DNA from: Pelagicoccus sp. SDUM812002
GTDB taxonomy: Bacteria > Verrucomicrobiota > Verrucomicrobiia > Opitutales > Opitutaceae
Reading direction: 5' to 3'
DNA: 64,000 bases
NCBI RefSeq assembly: GCF_031127835.1
Contig: NZ_JARXHX010000003.1
Span: forward strand, 1 to 64,000
A model generated the notes under the pieces. It saw only the letters and a list, made by a program, of their open reading frames with translations. It searched no databases and had not been told where the DNA came from. This document shows, piece by piece, positions 1 to 9,178 of this stretch (its first letter is position 1; each line of letters opens with the position of its first letter). The translations under genes were made by a program, and so were the position numbers.

Positions 1-68
1 AGGGGCATTAACTCCCCCAGCTCCCACACCACCTAGCATGCGGATCCGCACTAGGCGGTTCCAATACG
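1..68 (-). other. Possible 3' RNA segment of a group II intron remnant
   Basis: Read on the minus strand, the bases after the maturase stop form a strong hairpin at 29-60 (arms CCTAG-TGCGG against CCGCA-TG-CTAGG). It is followed by a GGTGGT-rich stretch like the segment that follows the maturase reading frame in many bacterial group II introns. The catalytic domain V cannot be identified, because the window ends here. Its position directly after the maturase remnant supports the call. The intron 3' splice site would lie outside the window. Confidence 0.4.
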
Positions 69-603
69 CTATCGGGACGTATCCGGATAGTGAACACGCG
101 ACCAGAGGTCTACAAGGGACAACAGTCCCTGTTCCTTGAGGTAGCGATTAGATAGAGCCTGATTCACGCCGGGCGTTTTGGACATTTTCCAGTCGCCCAG
201 CTTCGTCACCCCTGTGATAATCGCATTGCGGCGGCTCACTCCAAGGGACGTCAGGTTGCGGACGCGATTGGCGATGGTCTTCCACTGCTTCCAATAGCAG
301 CAGCGGATTCGGCGACGTATTCAATGGTCCATGCGCCGTGCTTACCCGAAGGTCCTGCTGATCGCGTAGTAGCCCATCCACCCGCGCAGGTACCGCGCTA
401 GCTTTCCGAGCCTGTATTCCATCGATACGCCCCAGCTGCGGCACGTGTACTCCCGTATCCGGCCCTTGAACACATGGAGCGACTTCTCGCTCCACACGAT
501 CTTTCCGCCGGTTCCGAAGGAGAACCCGAGGAACGCGAGTTCCCGCGCCTTGACGACGCGGCTCTTCTCCTCGTTCACCTTCGTAAGCGTCCGGTGAACC
601 GGC
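69..603 (-). pseudogene. Group II intron reverse transcriptase/maturase, C-terminal remnant
   Basis: Only the maturase (domain X/GIIM) part of a group II intron-encoded protein remains. It contains NEEKSRVVKARELAFLGFSF, then WGVSMEYRLGKLARYLRGWM, and after two in-frame stops the family-typical RIRCCYWKQW, LTSLGVSR and QGLLSLVDLW segments. The reading frame is continuous from about 603 to the TAG at 69-71. It is interrupted by TAA at 342-344 (Glu expected) and TGA at 321-323 (Trp expected), so decay is by nonsense mutation and no frameshift is needed. The palm and finger domains with the YADD motif are missing, because the sequence upstream is a truncated IS3-family transposase. It cannot encode an active maturase. 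Confidence 0.85.
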
Positions 604-1155
604 TTACGATTCTTCCTTGACGGTGCGGTATTTGGCGATGGGCTTCTCGAGCAGCTTCACGACGTCCTGAGCCTTCAACGAGCGAGAAGCCCTCAACTCG
701 ACGCAAAAGCGGCTGTACTCGTCCACGATGCTCAGGATCCGTATCGAACGACCGTCCTCAGTCACGTCATGAATGAAGTCCCAGCACCACACGTCGTTGA
801 CCGCTTCGGCCCCGGCCGGAGTTGCGCAAGAGGTTCCGCGACGCGTCTTCTTGGAGGTGTTCGCCTTCGCCGCCAGCCCTTCCTTGCGGCGCAGTCGCTG
901 AACCTTCTTGAAGCTTATCCTCCAACCCTCCTTGCGCAGCTTCGCCGTATCGAAGCGGTATCCGTAGGTTGGATATTCCAGGGAAAGCTCGATGATTCGC
1001 CTAAGCAGAAGAGCTTCAAGCTCGCCGCCGGACTTCAGCGGGCGGTACAGGGCGCTGCGGCTCAGGCCGATCCATCGGCTAGCCCGCCGCGCGGAGCACA
1101 TTCCTAAGCTCAGAATGTGCTCAATCGCTTGTCTTCTTCGCGCCGGGCCTACCAT
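604..1155 (-). pseudogene. IS3-family transposase OrfB, C-terminally truncated
   Basis: The protein starts MVGPARRRQAIEHILSLGMC, carries the HTH_21-like segment (EYPTYGYRFDTAKLRKEGWR) and enters the rve integrase core (VWCWDFIHDVTEDGRSIRIL, with the first catalytic Asp of the DDE triad). Only 183 residues remain of about 270-290. The second Asp and the Glu are lost where the frame runs into group II intron sequence near 604. The ATG at 1155 overlaps the end of OrfA, within a run of seven A residues on the coding strand (1155-1161). That arrangement is typical of programmed -1 frameshifting to an OrfAB fusion. The organisation resembles the IS407 subgroup. The element should be dead for transposition. 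Confidence 0.85.
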
Positions 1156-1415
1156 TTTTTTGAGTTCACCTCCTTGAGCACGTCGATGTGCAGATCCCTT
1201 TCGGCAACCAGCTTCTTCAAGCGGCGGTTCTCTTCTTCAAGCTCCTTGAGCCGCTTCGCGTCATGGACTTCCATTCCTGCGTATTTGCGTTTCCAGCGAT
1301 AGAGGGTCTGCTCGCTGAACTCATGCTCGCGGCAAATCTCCAGGGCGCTCTTGGATCCCTCGCTTTCGCGAAGGATCTTCATTATCTGTTCGGTACTGTG
1401 TCGTTTCTTCTTCAT
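1149..1415 (-). CDS. IS3-family transposase OrfA (HTH protein)
   Basis: Small DNA-binding subunit of an IS3-family element. It starts MKKKRHSTEQIMKILRESEG, has an HTH_Tnp_1 helix-turn-helix in the first 50 residues (CREHEFSEQTLYRWKRKYAG) and a leucine-zipper-like tail (KRLKELEEENRRLKKLVAER) ending in NSKKW. I chose the ATG at 1415, because the residues upstream (to 1460) have no counterpart in the family. The frame is intact, but the partner OrfB is truncated, so this is a relic. A plausible left inverted repeat begins near 1459 on the minus strand (TGGGACCGGTTGAAACG). The matching right end has been lost. Confidence 0.8.
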   Translation of the reverse strand: MKKKRHSTEQIMKILRESEGSKSALEICREHEFSEQTLYRWKRKYAGMEVHDAKRLKELEEENRRLKKLVAERDLHIDVLKEVNSKKW

Positions 1416-1644
1416 GGTCTGGCAATCGTGCCGCCAGACTAACGTTTCAACCGGTCCCAATTCAAGGAGTCATCCCAGCGTTCGATTTTGGCCCGGAGAC
1501 AAGTTCACTCAAAAGAACCTCCGAAAACTGTATTGTGCAGATACGAAGGATTGAAATCCTACTCAAATCTAGCGGATTCACGCTTCAATACAATTTATCC
1601 AACAGTCAACTAAGGTTGCCTTTTGGCTGACATGCTTTAACCAA

Positions 1645-2589
1645 ATGAGCATGAGACCCCTACTACATTTTTGTATCCTGATAACAATGACTCACACTGC
1701 AGCCATCGCCGAAACAACTTACAAGCTCCTCCTATGGGACGGGCCACCTCCCAACCACCAAGGCTCGGACCTAGAGGAAAAGATCTTTAAAAGAGGTGAC
1801 AATGGGGACTTGGATCGCATTGCCTTCGTTCAAGACCCTGAGATTGAGGTTCGTCTACCCTCCCCTCAAAGCGCCACCGGCCAAGCCGTCGTCGTTTGCC
1901 CTGGCGGCGGTTACGCGGTGCTGGCGTACGATTGGGAGGGCATCGATACTGCGAACTATCTCAATGCTCACGGAATAGCTGCTATCGTATTGAAATATCG
2001 ACTTCCGGAGGACGCGAGCAACGAAATCCCTCACCTCAGTCCGCTTCTCGACGCAAAGCGTGCCATGCGCCTAACGCGATTCCACGCGAAGGACTGGAAT
2101 ATCGATCCAAACCGAATCGGTGTCATGGGATTCTCCGCAGGCGGACACGCTGCCTCGACACTTGGCACGCATTTCGACGAAGGCGACCCAGACGCCGACG
2201 ACCCCATCGACCAACTTAGCTCGCGCCCGGACTTCATGGCCCTTATCTATCCCGTCATTACCATGGACGCCGCCTTCACTCATGGCGGTTCGCGGGAAAA
2301 CCTGATCGGCAAATCTCCGACGGCTGAACTCATCGAACTCTATTCCAATGAGAAGCAAATCACCCCGCAGACTCCTCCTACCTTCCTCGTCCATTCCTCG
2401 GACGATAAAGCGGTGCCAATCCAGAATAGTCTTAGCTTCTACCAAGCTCTTCTCGAAAATGAGGTTGATGCGGAGATGCACTTGTATCCATACGGCGGAC
2501 ACGGCTATTCGCTCGCGATCGGCAAAGGCCACCTATCGGATTGGCCTGCCCGTTGCGTAGCCTGGATGAAGAGCTTGGATACGGAGTAG
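1645..2589 (+). CDS. Secreted alpha/beta-hydrolase esterase (acetyl-xylan esterase/BD-FAE-like)
   Basis: A 314-residue protein with an N-terminal signal peptide (cleavage probably after TAAIAE, residue 23), hence periplasmic or secreted. The fold is the COG0657-type esterase/lipase. It has an oxyanion-hole loop PGGGY (86-90), nucleophile elbow GFSAGGH (Ser164), acid in HSSDDKAVP (Asp253/254) and the histidine of YGGHGY (His286). The family removes acetyl or feruloyl groups from plant or algal polysaccharides, but the substrate cannot be read from the sequence. It stands alone between IS debris and the RND operon and ends at a bidirectional terminator. With the sulfatase and polysaccharide deacetylase elsewhere in the window it suits a polysaccharide degrader. 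Confidence 0.8.
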   Translation: MSMRPLLHFCILITMTHTAAIAETTYKLLLWDGPPPNHQGSDLEEKIFKRGDNGDLDRIAFVQDPEIEVRLPSPQSATGQAVVVCPGGGYAVLAYDWEGIDTANYLNAHGIAAIVLKYRLPEDASNEIPHLSPLLDAKRAMRLTRFHAKDWNIDPNRIGVMGFSAGGHAASTLGTHFDEGDPDADDPIDQLSSRPDFMALIYPVITMDAAFTHGGSRENLIGKSPTAELIELYSNEKQITPQTPPTFLVHSSDDKAVPIQNSLSFYQALLENEVDAEMHLYPYGGHGYSLAIGKGHLSDWPARCVAWMKSLDTE

Positions 2590-2680
2590 ATCGATACGCG
2601 ATTCAGGCCTTCTAAAAAAAACAGCACGAGCCAAAGCATTGGGCGGTCCGCATCTCAATCGCGTCGGACCTCGGAAATAA

Positions 2681-2709
2681 AAAAGGACCGCAAGAAATGC
2701 GGTCCTTTT
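2681..2709. terminator. Bidirectional rho-independent terminator
   Basis: A perfect 12-bp stem (AAAAGGACCGCA / TGCGGTCCTTTT) closes a 5-nt loop, with A and T tracts on the two sides. It lies between convergent genes: the esterase ending at 2589 and the RND pump ending at 2729. It can serve both. Confidence 0.9.
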
Positions 2710-2728
2710 CATTGAATCACTTTTTGGG

Positions 2729-5700
2729 CTACTCAGTCGCCCGCGCAACGACTTGTCCGTCGGGAGCGTGAGGGGCGTGATCCGAAGACGTCCCCTTACC
2801 GTAGACCCACTTCAGGCCGTTTCCGATATCATGCACTACTAGATTGGTAAGCGGCACGAAGTACAGCGTGATGAAGGTTGCGAACAGGATACCCCATCCA
2901 AGTGATACCGCCATCGGGATTAGAAACTGGGCGCTTCTAGCGCTTTCGAACATGAGCGGTAGAAGGCCGACGAACGTGGTGAGTGACGTGAGCAAGATCG
3001 GCCTGAAGCGCTTAGGACCTGCCATGCGAACCGCATCCGGCAGGCTCATGCCTTCCTTCCGTCGCTGATTGATATAATCCATCATTACCAAGCTATCGTT
3101 CACCACAACTCCCGAGAGGGCCATCATACCGAGTATCGACATCATGGTTACATTTATTACCGGGTTCGTTTCGCGATGCAGAACCGATTCGTAGACGAAA
3201 CTCATAAGGTCATGACCCATAATCGCACCCACAACTCCAAACGGAATGGCTGTCATCACGATAAAGGGTTGGACATAGCTCTTGAAGGGAATCGCGAGCA
3301 GTATGTAGATCACGACCAGAACCAGATAAACCCCATTCATGAATTCGCGATTGTTGTCTCGCGACTCCGCAGCGTTTCCTTGGAGAGTGAAGGACATGCT
3401 GGAGTACTTGCTGACGAGTTCCGGTAAATAGTTCGTTTCCAGATCAGATTGGATCCCCTCCTCGTCGGTCTCGTTTTCGTCGCCCGAAGCGGTCACGCGT
3501 ATAATTCGATTTCGGTCAAAGCGCTGAATAGACGGGAGGCTCTTTCCTGGTACGACTTTTGCCACTTCCTCAAAAGGAACTTCAGACCCGTCTACTGTGC
3601 GGATCTTCATGTTGTGCAAGGCAGCGATACTCTTTCGCTGAGCTTCCGGATAGCGGACCATGACGCGAATGTCATCACGACCGCGTTGGATACGCTGAGC
3701 TTCCGCACCATAGAACGCTTGACGCACTTGGGATGCGAGCTGCCGCGAAGTGACTCCCAAATGCACAGCCTGAGGCTTGAGCTCTAACTCGAGCTCCTCG
3801 GTTGCTTGCTGGAAGGAGTCCTCGATGTCGTAGAGGCCTTCGTAGGTGGCCAGCTTTCGTTGCAACTCCTTGGAGGCTTCAACTAGGTCCTCTATTCGCG
3901 GACCCTCGAGCTGGACGTTCACCGCGTCGCCACCACCACGAGAAAAGGCAATCTCAAGTGACTCCGCTTCTGGGACAGGACCCACCAATTGTCGCAAGCC
4001 CATGGAAATTTCACGACTCCCGATCTCGACTCCTGACTCTTCTACCGAGGCCATTTCGAGAACGATCTCGCCCTCTTCCGCTACACCTGCCGTGGAGCGC
4101 CAGCTACTGAAAGGGCGTCCGCCAGCAGTGGCGAAGATGTTTTTGATGATTTCGACGCCGTGCTCCTGGCGGAGGTCCGACTGCAGCTGCATCGCGGCCG
4201 ATTCGACCTTATCTACAACAACTTGGGTCGACTCGAAAGCGGTCCCCACCGGCATGACTACCGTAGTCGTAATCACACTACGAGGAATCCGCGGAAACGT
4301 CGTGTAAGACAGGTGGCCAGCCATGAAGCGTGCGACGAATAGGCCTAGCACTCCGAGAAATATCATCAAAACTGCGTATCGATACTTTAAGCACATCTCC
4401 AGCGACGGGCGGTAGACCTTCTCGACGAAGCGTTCGAGCCCGTTCGCGACTCCACGCTGAATGCGTGTAAGCACATTTTTCTTCGCCGTATTTTTGTTGT
4501 TGATCGGCCGACAGTGCTTCAAGTGAGCTGGTAGAATCAGCTTCGATTCGATCAGCGAAAAAAGCAGCACAGGGATTACCACAAATGGGATTTGCTTAAA
4601 GATATTTCCCCGGAATCCAGTCATATTGACCAAGGGGTAGAAAGCTGCCACGGTGGTGAGCACACCGAAAATAACGGGGATCGCTACTTCTTGGGTTCCC
4701 TTGATAGATGCGGTCAGAGAGTCCTCTCCATCCTGCATCCTCTGGTATACATTCTCACCGGTTACGATAGCGTCATCCACCACGATACCGAGAACGAGGA
4801 TGAAGGCGAAAAGGGTGATTAGGTTCAATGTGATCCCCATCATCGGCAGCAAGAAAAATGCGCCCGAGAACGCGATTGGAATTCCTAGCGAAACCCAGAA
4901 TGCAAGCGATGGGCGCAAGAACAGTGAGAGCACTAGAACTACCAATACATAGCCGAAAATCGCGCTTCCCTTCAGCATGCTGAGACGCTCCGCAATTCGC
5001 TCCGAGTCGTCCTGCCAGTAGTCCAAAGTAATACCTGCGGGCAACTGATCGCGCTTCAATTCCAGGTAGTCCTTAACCTTTTCACCGAGCTCGATAATGT
5101 TTTGCTGGCCGACACGGTACACGTCTATCGCCACAGAACGCTTTCCGTTGAAGCGAGGATTGATCGGCGTCTCGTCGAAACCGTCGTTCACTCGAGCGAG
5201 CTCGCCCACGGTGATGCGCGTTCCATCCGGACGGGTGAAGACTACGATCTCCTCGAATTCCTCTTGGGTGTAGGCCTGCTGAGAGGTCCTCAACATGATG
5301 TCGCCGCTGGACGACTTGATACGTCCAGCAGAGAGGTCGAGAGAGTGAGCTCGAATTGCCGAGGTCAAACTGTCTAGGGTTAGCCCATATTCGCGTAATG
5401 TATCTTCGGATACCTCGACGGAAATCTCGTAGGGGCGAGTGGCCTTAAGAGAAGCGATCGTAATCCCTTCTATATTTGTGACCTCATCGCGTATTTGTTC
5501 ACCGAGGCGCTTGAGATCCATTTCGCTGAGGTCGCCGGAAGCCACGATCGTTATCACACGCTCCCGTCGCTCCGGCATGCTGACTTGCGGACGCTCCGCT
5601 TCGACAGGAAAGGTGCGGATCGAGTCGACACGATTTTTGATCTTATCCTGCGCCTCCGCGAGGCTGAAGCCCTCCTCGATTTCAAGCGTTACCGTACCCG

Positions 5701-5968
5701 AGCTAGAGGAAGCCCGACTGGTCATCTCCTTGATGCCGTCGATATCGTAGAGCTCTTCCTCGAGGCGGGTGATGATCGACTGCTCCACCTCTCGTGGAGT
5801 CGATCCCGGATACGGAACGGTGACTGTGATGTCTCTCGACGGAAAATCGGGAAACTCCTGCAACACAATTTTGTTCAGCAGCGAGTGCACCCCGACTGCC
5901 ACAATCGCTACCATCAATATGTTAGCCGCGACGCTGTTTTTGGTAAACCACTCTATTAATTTATTCAT
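2729..5968 (-). CDS. RND-family efflux pump, inner-membrane permease (AcrB/HAE1-like), pump 1
   Basis: A 1079-residue proton-driven RND transporter. TM1 begins at residues 8-28 (IEWFTKNSVAANILMVAIVA). A large periplasmic porter domain follows, then TM2-7 with the proton-relay pair in TM4 (LGIVVDDAIVTGENVY), then a second porter domain and TM8-12 including GVVVNDSLVMMDYIN. It should form a trimer in the inner membrane. It is the last gene of a leftward operon: outer-membrane factor (8918-7482), adaptor (7429-5996), pump. The paralogous pump 2 (12510-15668) has the same architecture. It is closer to the broad HAE1-like group common outside Proteobacteria than to AcrB itself, and the substrate is unknown. 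Confidence 0.93.
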   Translation of the reverse strand: MNKLIEWFTKNSVAANILMVAIVAVGVHSLLNKIVLQEFPDFPSRDITVTVPYPGSTPREVEQSIITRLEEELYDIDGIKEMTSRASSSSGTVTLEIEEGFSLAEAQDKIKNRVDSIRTFPVEAERPQVSMPERRERVITIVASGDLSEMDLKRLGEQIRDEVTNIEGITIASLKATRPYEISVEVSEDTLREYGLTLDSLTSAIRAHSLDLSAGRIKSSSGDIMLRTSQQAYTQEEFEEIVVFTRPDGTRITVGELARVNDGFDETPINPRFNGKRSVAIDVYRVGQQNIIELGEKVKDYLELKRDQLPAGITLDYWQDDSERIAERLSMLKGSAIFGYVLVVLVLSLFLRPSLAFWVSLGIPIAFSGAFFLLPMMGITLNLITLFAFILVLGIVVDDAIVTGENVYQRMQDGEDSLTASIKGTQEVAIPVIFGVLTTVAAFYPLVNMTGFRGNIFKQIPFVVIPVLLFSLIESKLILPAHLKHCRPINNKNTAKKNVLTRIQRGVANGLERFVEKVYRPSLEMCLKYRYAVLMIFLGVLGLFVARFMAGHLSYTTFPRIPRSVITTTVVMPVGTAFESTQVVVDKVESAAMQLQSDLRQEHGVEIIKNIFATAGGRPFSSWRSTAGVAEEGEIVLEMASVEESGVEIGSREISMGLRQLVGPVPEAESLEIAFSRGGGDAVNVQLEGPRIEDLVEASKELQRKLATYEGLYDIEDSFQQATEELELELKPQAVHLGVTSRQLASQVRQAFYGAEAQRIQRGRDDIRVMVRYPEAQRKSIAALHNMKIRTVDGSEVPFEEVAKVVPGKSLPSIQRFDRNRIIRVTASGDENETDEEGIQSDLETNYLPELVSKYSSMSFTLQGNAAESRDNNREFMNGVYLVLVVIYILLAIPFKSYVQPFIVMTAIPFGVVGAIMGHDLMSFVYESVLHRETNPVINVTMMSILGMMALSGVVVNDSLVMMDYINQRRKEGMSLPDAVRMAGPKRFRPILLTSLTTFVGLLPLMFESARSAQFLIPMAVSLGWGILFATFITLYFVPLTNLVVHDIGNGLKWVYGKGTSSDHAPHAPDGQVVARATE

Positions 5969-5995
5969 TCCGATCCCCTTGCTCTGGCTTTTGCA

Positions 5996-7429
5996 CTATC
6001 CACGGGGTTGGCCCGCTCTTGGATTTGGCGGCATCTCTTCGCCGTTTGCCTCTGCCCAAGAGGCGATCTTTCCCATGAGAGGACGAAGCTTGCTGAAATC
6101 CATCGAAGCCTTCACTGCCATCAGCTCATCCTTCAACTCCTCAGGCATCTTATCCCCGAACTTCTGCAAAATCTGGTCAGGATAGGACGCTCCCCCCGGG
6201 CCTGCCTGCGAACGAGGCCGCGGAGCGGAACCACTTGCCAACATCGTATCCTCGTTCTTCGACGTTTCATTGTTGGCCACGACCTTCCAGCCTTCGAGCG
6301 CATACGGGACGTCAGTCAAACAGAGGAGATCCCCGTCGTTCAGACCAGCCTTGACGATAATGTTCTCGTCGTTTTCCCAGATGGTTGCGACTTCGCGGCG
6401 CTCCAAATTACTCTCCTGATCAACGACCAGCACGTAATTGTTTTCTCTATACACGCTGCGTGGGACGACAAATACGTCTTCCAAGGTAGTACCCTCAATC
6501 TCCGCTTGCACAAAAGTGCCTACTTTGAGAGGCGGACGCCCTGGAACCGACTCGCCATAGGGATTCTCAACTTGTGCCACGACAAAAATTTGACGGGTGC
6601 GTTCGTCGACCGCTCCTTCCGATCGCACGATGCGGCCTTCCCACTGATAAGCTTCGCCACCACCTGCAGAAATAAGAGTGACCTTAGGGCCATTCTCGAT
6701 CGAGGGGTTTGCCCCCCGGTAGATGGACGGCAGCTTCAGGTAGGCGATCTGCGTCGCCGTGAGCGGCAGCCGAACTTCCGCGAAGTCAACCGCGTAGATT
6801 TCGGCGAGCTGGCTGCCAGTGGTAACGTATTGCCCGACGTCGACATCCTTGGTGAGAATTCGTCCGGCGTAGGGAGCTCTCACTTTTGAGCGCTCAAGAT
6901 TAAGCTCTGCGGTGGCAATTCGAGCCTCCGCGGATGCCACAGCCGCCCTCGATTGGCGAATCTGAGGCTCGCGCAACGTAAGCTCGCTGGCATCGACTCC
7001 CGGATTCAAGCGCTCCCAATCCCGACCGGCTTGCTCGTAACGAGCGGTCTCCTGCTGCAGCTCGAGCTCTGCCTGGGCTAAGGCAGACTTGGCAACAGCA
7101 AGTTCTGCTAGATAGTCGCGGTCGTCGATCTCGAGCAAAACATCACCCTCCTCGAAGAAGGCTCCTTCTTGGAAATTCGGCGAAACGCTGACGATACGGC
7201 CACGCACCTCCGGGATGAGCGAGCTGCGGGTCCGAGCCCGTACGGCACCCTGGGAATGAAGCGTGATCTGGAAGTCCTCCCGCTCCAACGTGCGAACGAT
7301 GACCTGTGGACTTGGCGCGGCGTATCTCCGCTGTTGGGGCTCTTCCTTGCTCGCGAGAATCATAGAAATAATGACCCCGAAAAACACGAGTATCCCGATT
7401 GGCAATAGAACTTGAAGGATGCGTCTCAT
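5996..7429 (-). CDS. RND efflux periplasmic adaptor (membrane fusion protein), operon 1
   Basis: A 477-residue HlyD/AcrA-type adaptor linking pump 1 to its outer-membrane channel. An N-terminal membrane anchor (ILQVLLPIGILVFFGVIISM) is followed by a biotinyl-lipoyl half-motif (GRIVSVSPNFQEGAFFEEGD), an alpha-hairpin rich in Ala/Glu, the second lipoyl half (VRAPYAGRILTKDVDVGQYV), a beta-barrel and a membrane-proximal domain. The C-terminus has a 70-residue Pro/Gly-rich extension not found in its paralog at 11229. I chose the ATG at 7429. A TTG at 7492 extends the frame into the preceding gene, but those residues do not look like a signal. It lies 52 bp after the channel gene and 27 bp before the pump. 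Confidence 0.9.
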   Translation of the reverse strand: MRRILQVLLPIGILVFFGVIISMILASKEEPQQRRYAAPSPQVIVRTLEREDFQITLHSQGAVRARTRSSLIPEVRGRIVSVSPNFQEGAFFEEGDVLLEIDDRDYLAELAVAKSALAQAELELQQETARYEQAGRDWERLNPGVDASELTLREPQIRQSRAAVASAEARIATAELNLERSKVRAPYAGRILTKDVDVGQYVTTGSQLAEIYAVDFAEVRLPLTATQIAYLKLPSIYRGANPSIENGPKVTLISAGGGEAYQWEGRIVRSEGAVDERTRQIFVVAQVENPYGESVPGRPPLKVGTFVQAEIEGTTLEDVFVVPRSVYRENNYVLVVDQESNLERREVATIWENDENIIVKAGLNDGDLLCLTDVPYALEGWKVVANNETSKNEDTMLASGSAPRPRSQAGPGGASYPDQILQKFGDKMPEELKDELMAVKASMDFSKLRPLMGKIASWAEANGEEMPPNPRAGQPRG

Positions 7430-7481
7430 AACTAGGTGTGCGTAAAAAGTTAAACGTGAAGCGAATTGATTCGGGCACTGA

Positions 7482-8918
7482 TCAAGCGCCAAAGCCTCCG
7501 CCTAAAGCTAAGTAAAGATCGATACGGCTCTGGATACGCCTGTTGGCGACCTGAATGTACGATCGCTGCGCGGTGATGGAGCGCCGGACCGAATCGAGAA
7601 CGGTCGTAATGGTAGACAGCCCGCTCGAGTACTCCTCCCAAGCCAGCTTCTCAGCTTCGACTGATTCGAATGCGGCTACTTTCAAGGCTTCGTAGTCGCG
7701 AGCGAAGGAATCTTGGTAAGAAAGGGAATTTTCGACCTCCCGAAATGCGGTCAGAACGGTGTTCGCGTAAGTCGCCACCGCCTGCTCGTGCTGCGCCCTG
7801 GCACGCCGAAAGTTCGCTTTCAAACGCCCGCCTTCGAACAGTGTCTGAGCTACGTTAAGCGATTGGCTCCAAATCCTTTGCTCCGCGACTTTGAAAATGT
7901 CGCTTAGGTCCTGAACGCTCGTCCCCCTGCTGAGGCTAAGATCCAAACTTGGCAAGCGGGCCTTGCTGGTTTGGAATTTCCTCTGCTCCGCAGCTGCCAG
8001 GCTGCGTTCTGCAGAGACTACGTCCGGTCTGCGCAGCAGAAGCTCGCTCGGCAGACCCGCGGGTATCGTATTGTTCAAGTCAGGGAATGTGGATACGATA
8101 TCGAGCTCGCTCTTAGGATAACGCCCGAGAAGCGTCTCTAGATTGGTAATTGCGTCTTGCCGGCTCCGACGGCGGCCTTCCAGCGAGCTCTGGCTCGAAG
8201 CCAAGTTTGCCCGGATCAGTCGTACATCCAATGCGCTGGCGATTCCGCTAGAAAAGTTCTCTTCCACGATTCGGCTACTCTGGGTCAAAGCGTCTAGAAT
8301 TCGCTTTTCGAGCTCGAACTGCTGATGAGCCTCGACTGCCTCGTACCAAGCTTTCGCGACTCTTCCCAAAAGTGAGAGTCGGGCCGCCTCGTAGTCGGCC
8401 AAGGCCATCTCTGCATCGGCGAGATCTCCGCGGTACCCATTGCGCAATTTTCCCCAAATATCGATTTCCCAGTTGAAGCGCGCATTGAGTCCGTAGGATT
8501 CGTTCACTGGAGTTTGAGAAGTGCCAGAGGCGGTCGGGTTTCGGCGTGACTCGCTGCCATTTCCCGAGAGGTTCAAGCTAGGCCAAACTTCGCTGCGTCC
8601 CGCTCGTGTATTCGCCAAAGCCGCTTCCAATCTTGAAGCCGCAATCTTGAGGTCGAAATTGTACTCCAAAGCCTCTTCAAGGATACTTTCAAGACGCGGG
8701 TCGTTGAAGTCAGATACCCATGAACCTGGCTCGAAAACAGCCTCGGACGCGCCTTCCACGGCCCAGGCGCTGGGCACTTCGGCCTGCAGTTGGTCCACTT
8801 TCAAGGAAGGGCTCGTGTAGCAGGCAGACAGGCCGAGGCCAGCGGCAGCTGGTAGAACCACTCGGGCGAGGAAACGCGTCTTGATAATGCGGATGAAGGA
8901 AGGAGGCCTATTAGGCAT
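7482..8918 (-). CDS. Outer-membrane efflux channel lipoprotein (TolC/NodT family), operon 1
   Basis: A 478-residue OMF-family channel. A basic N-terminus and hydrophobic stretch end in a lipobox (LGLSAC, Cys about residue 32), so the mature protein is lipidated. Two OEP repeats follow, with the typical NARFNWEIDIWGKLRNGYRG and LLRRPDVVSAERSLAAAEQR segments. It is the first gene of the leftward efflux operon. The 260-bp space between its start and the TetR gene must hold both divergent promoters. The paralog at 9830 shares the lipobox type and motifs. Confidence 0.92.
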   Translation of the reverse strand: MPNRPPSFIRIIKTRFLARVVLPAAAGLGLSACYTSPSLKVDQLQAEVPSAWAVEGASEAVFEPGSWVSDFNDPRLESILEEALEYNFDLKIAASRLEAALANTRAGRSEVWPSLNLSGNGSESRRNPTASGTSQTPVNESYGLNARFNWEIDIWGKLRNGYRGDLADAEMALADYEAARLSLLGRVAKAWYEAVEAHQQFELEKRILDALTQSSRIVEENFSSGIASALDVRLIRANLASSQSSLEGRRRSRQDAITNLETLLGRYPKSELDIVSTFPDLNNTIPAGLPSELLLRRPDVVSAERSLAAAEQRKFQTSKARLPSLDLSLSRGTSVQDLSDIFKVAEQRIWSQSLNVAQTLFEGGRLKANFRRARAQHEQAVATYANTVLTAFREVENSLSYQDSFARDYEALKVAAFESVEAEKLAWEEYSSGLSTITTVLDSVRRSITAQRSYIQVANRRIQSRIDLYLALGGGFGA

Positions 8919-9147
8919 AATCTAGGTTTTGGAGAAGGAGGAGACTAAGTGTTGCGGAGGAGAAAAGAGTGACCGGCGCATGCAACTGCTATGCCAAGTA
9001 CGCAAACCTCCTCGATCGCGGAAACGGATCAAGTCAGATGTCGAATTCTAAAATAACGAAGAAACTGAAAACAAATCGCAATCAGCTGAAGAGCCGACGC
9101 GATCGCAAGGGACAGCGCCCTATTTTTCAGACTTGCGCCGATTAAAA

Positions 9148-9157
9148 CAAACGTTTG
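9148..9157. promoter_or_regulatory. Candidate TetR operator (10-bp palindrome)
   Basis: CAAACGTTTG is a perfect palindrome 21 bp upstream of the TetR-family start codon at 9179, in the divergent region between the two efflux operons. TetR-family regulators usually repress their own promoter through such palindromes, so this is a reasonable operator candidate. Its flanks are not symmetric and no second copy was found near 8918. Confidence 0.4.
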
Positions 9158-9178
9158 ATTCTGCTTGGCAATATCAGA

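Larger units (their letters stand above)
604..1459 (-). mobile_element. Truncated IS3-family insertion sequence (IS407-like)
   Basis: This span holds orfA and a 3'-truncated orfB, with a probable left end near 1459. The right end is missing and is replaced abruptly by group II intron maturase sequence read in the same direction. The junction at about 604 is therefore a deletion or nested-insertion scar between two mobile elements. The left-end repeat is a guess from the TG start. The two transposase frames are clear. Confidence 0.65.
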
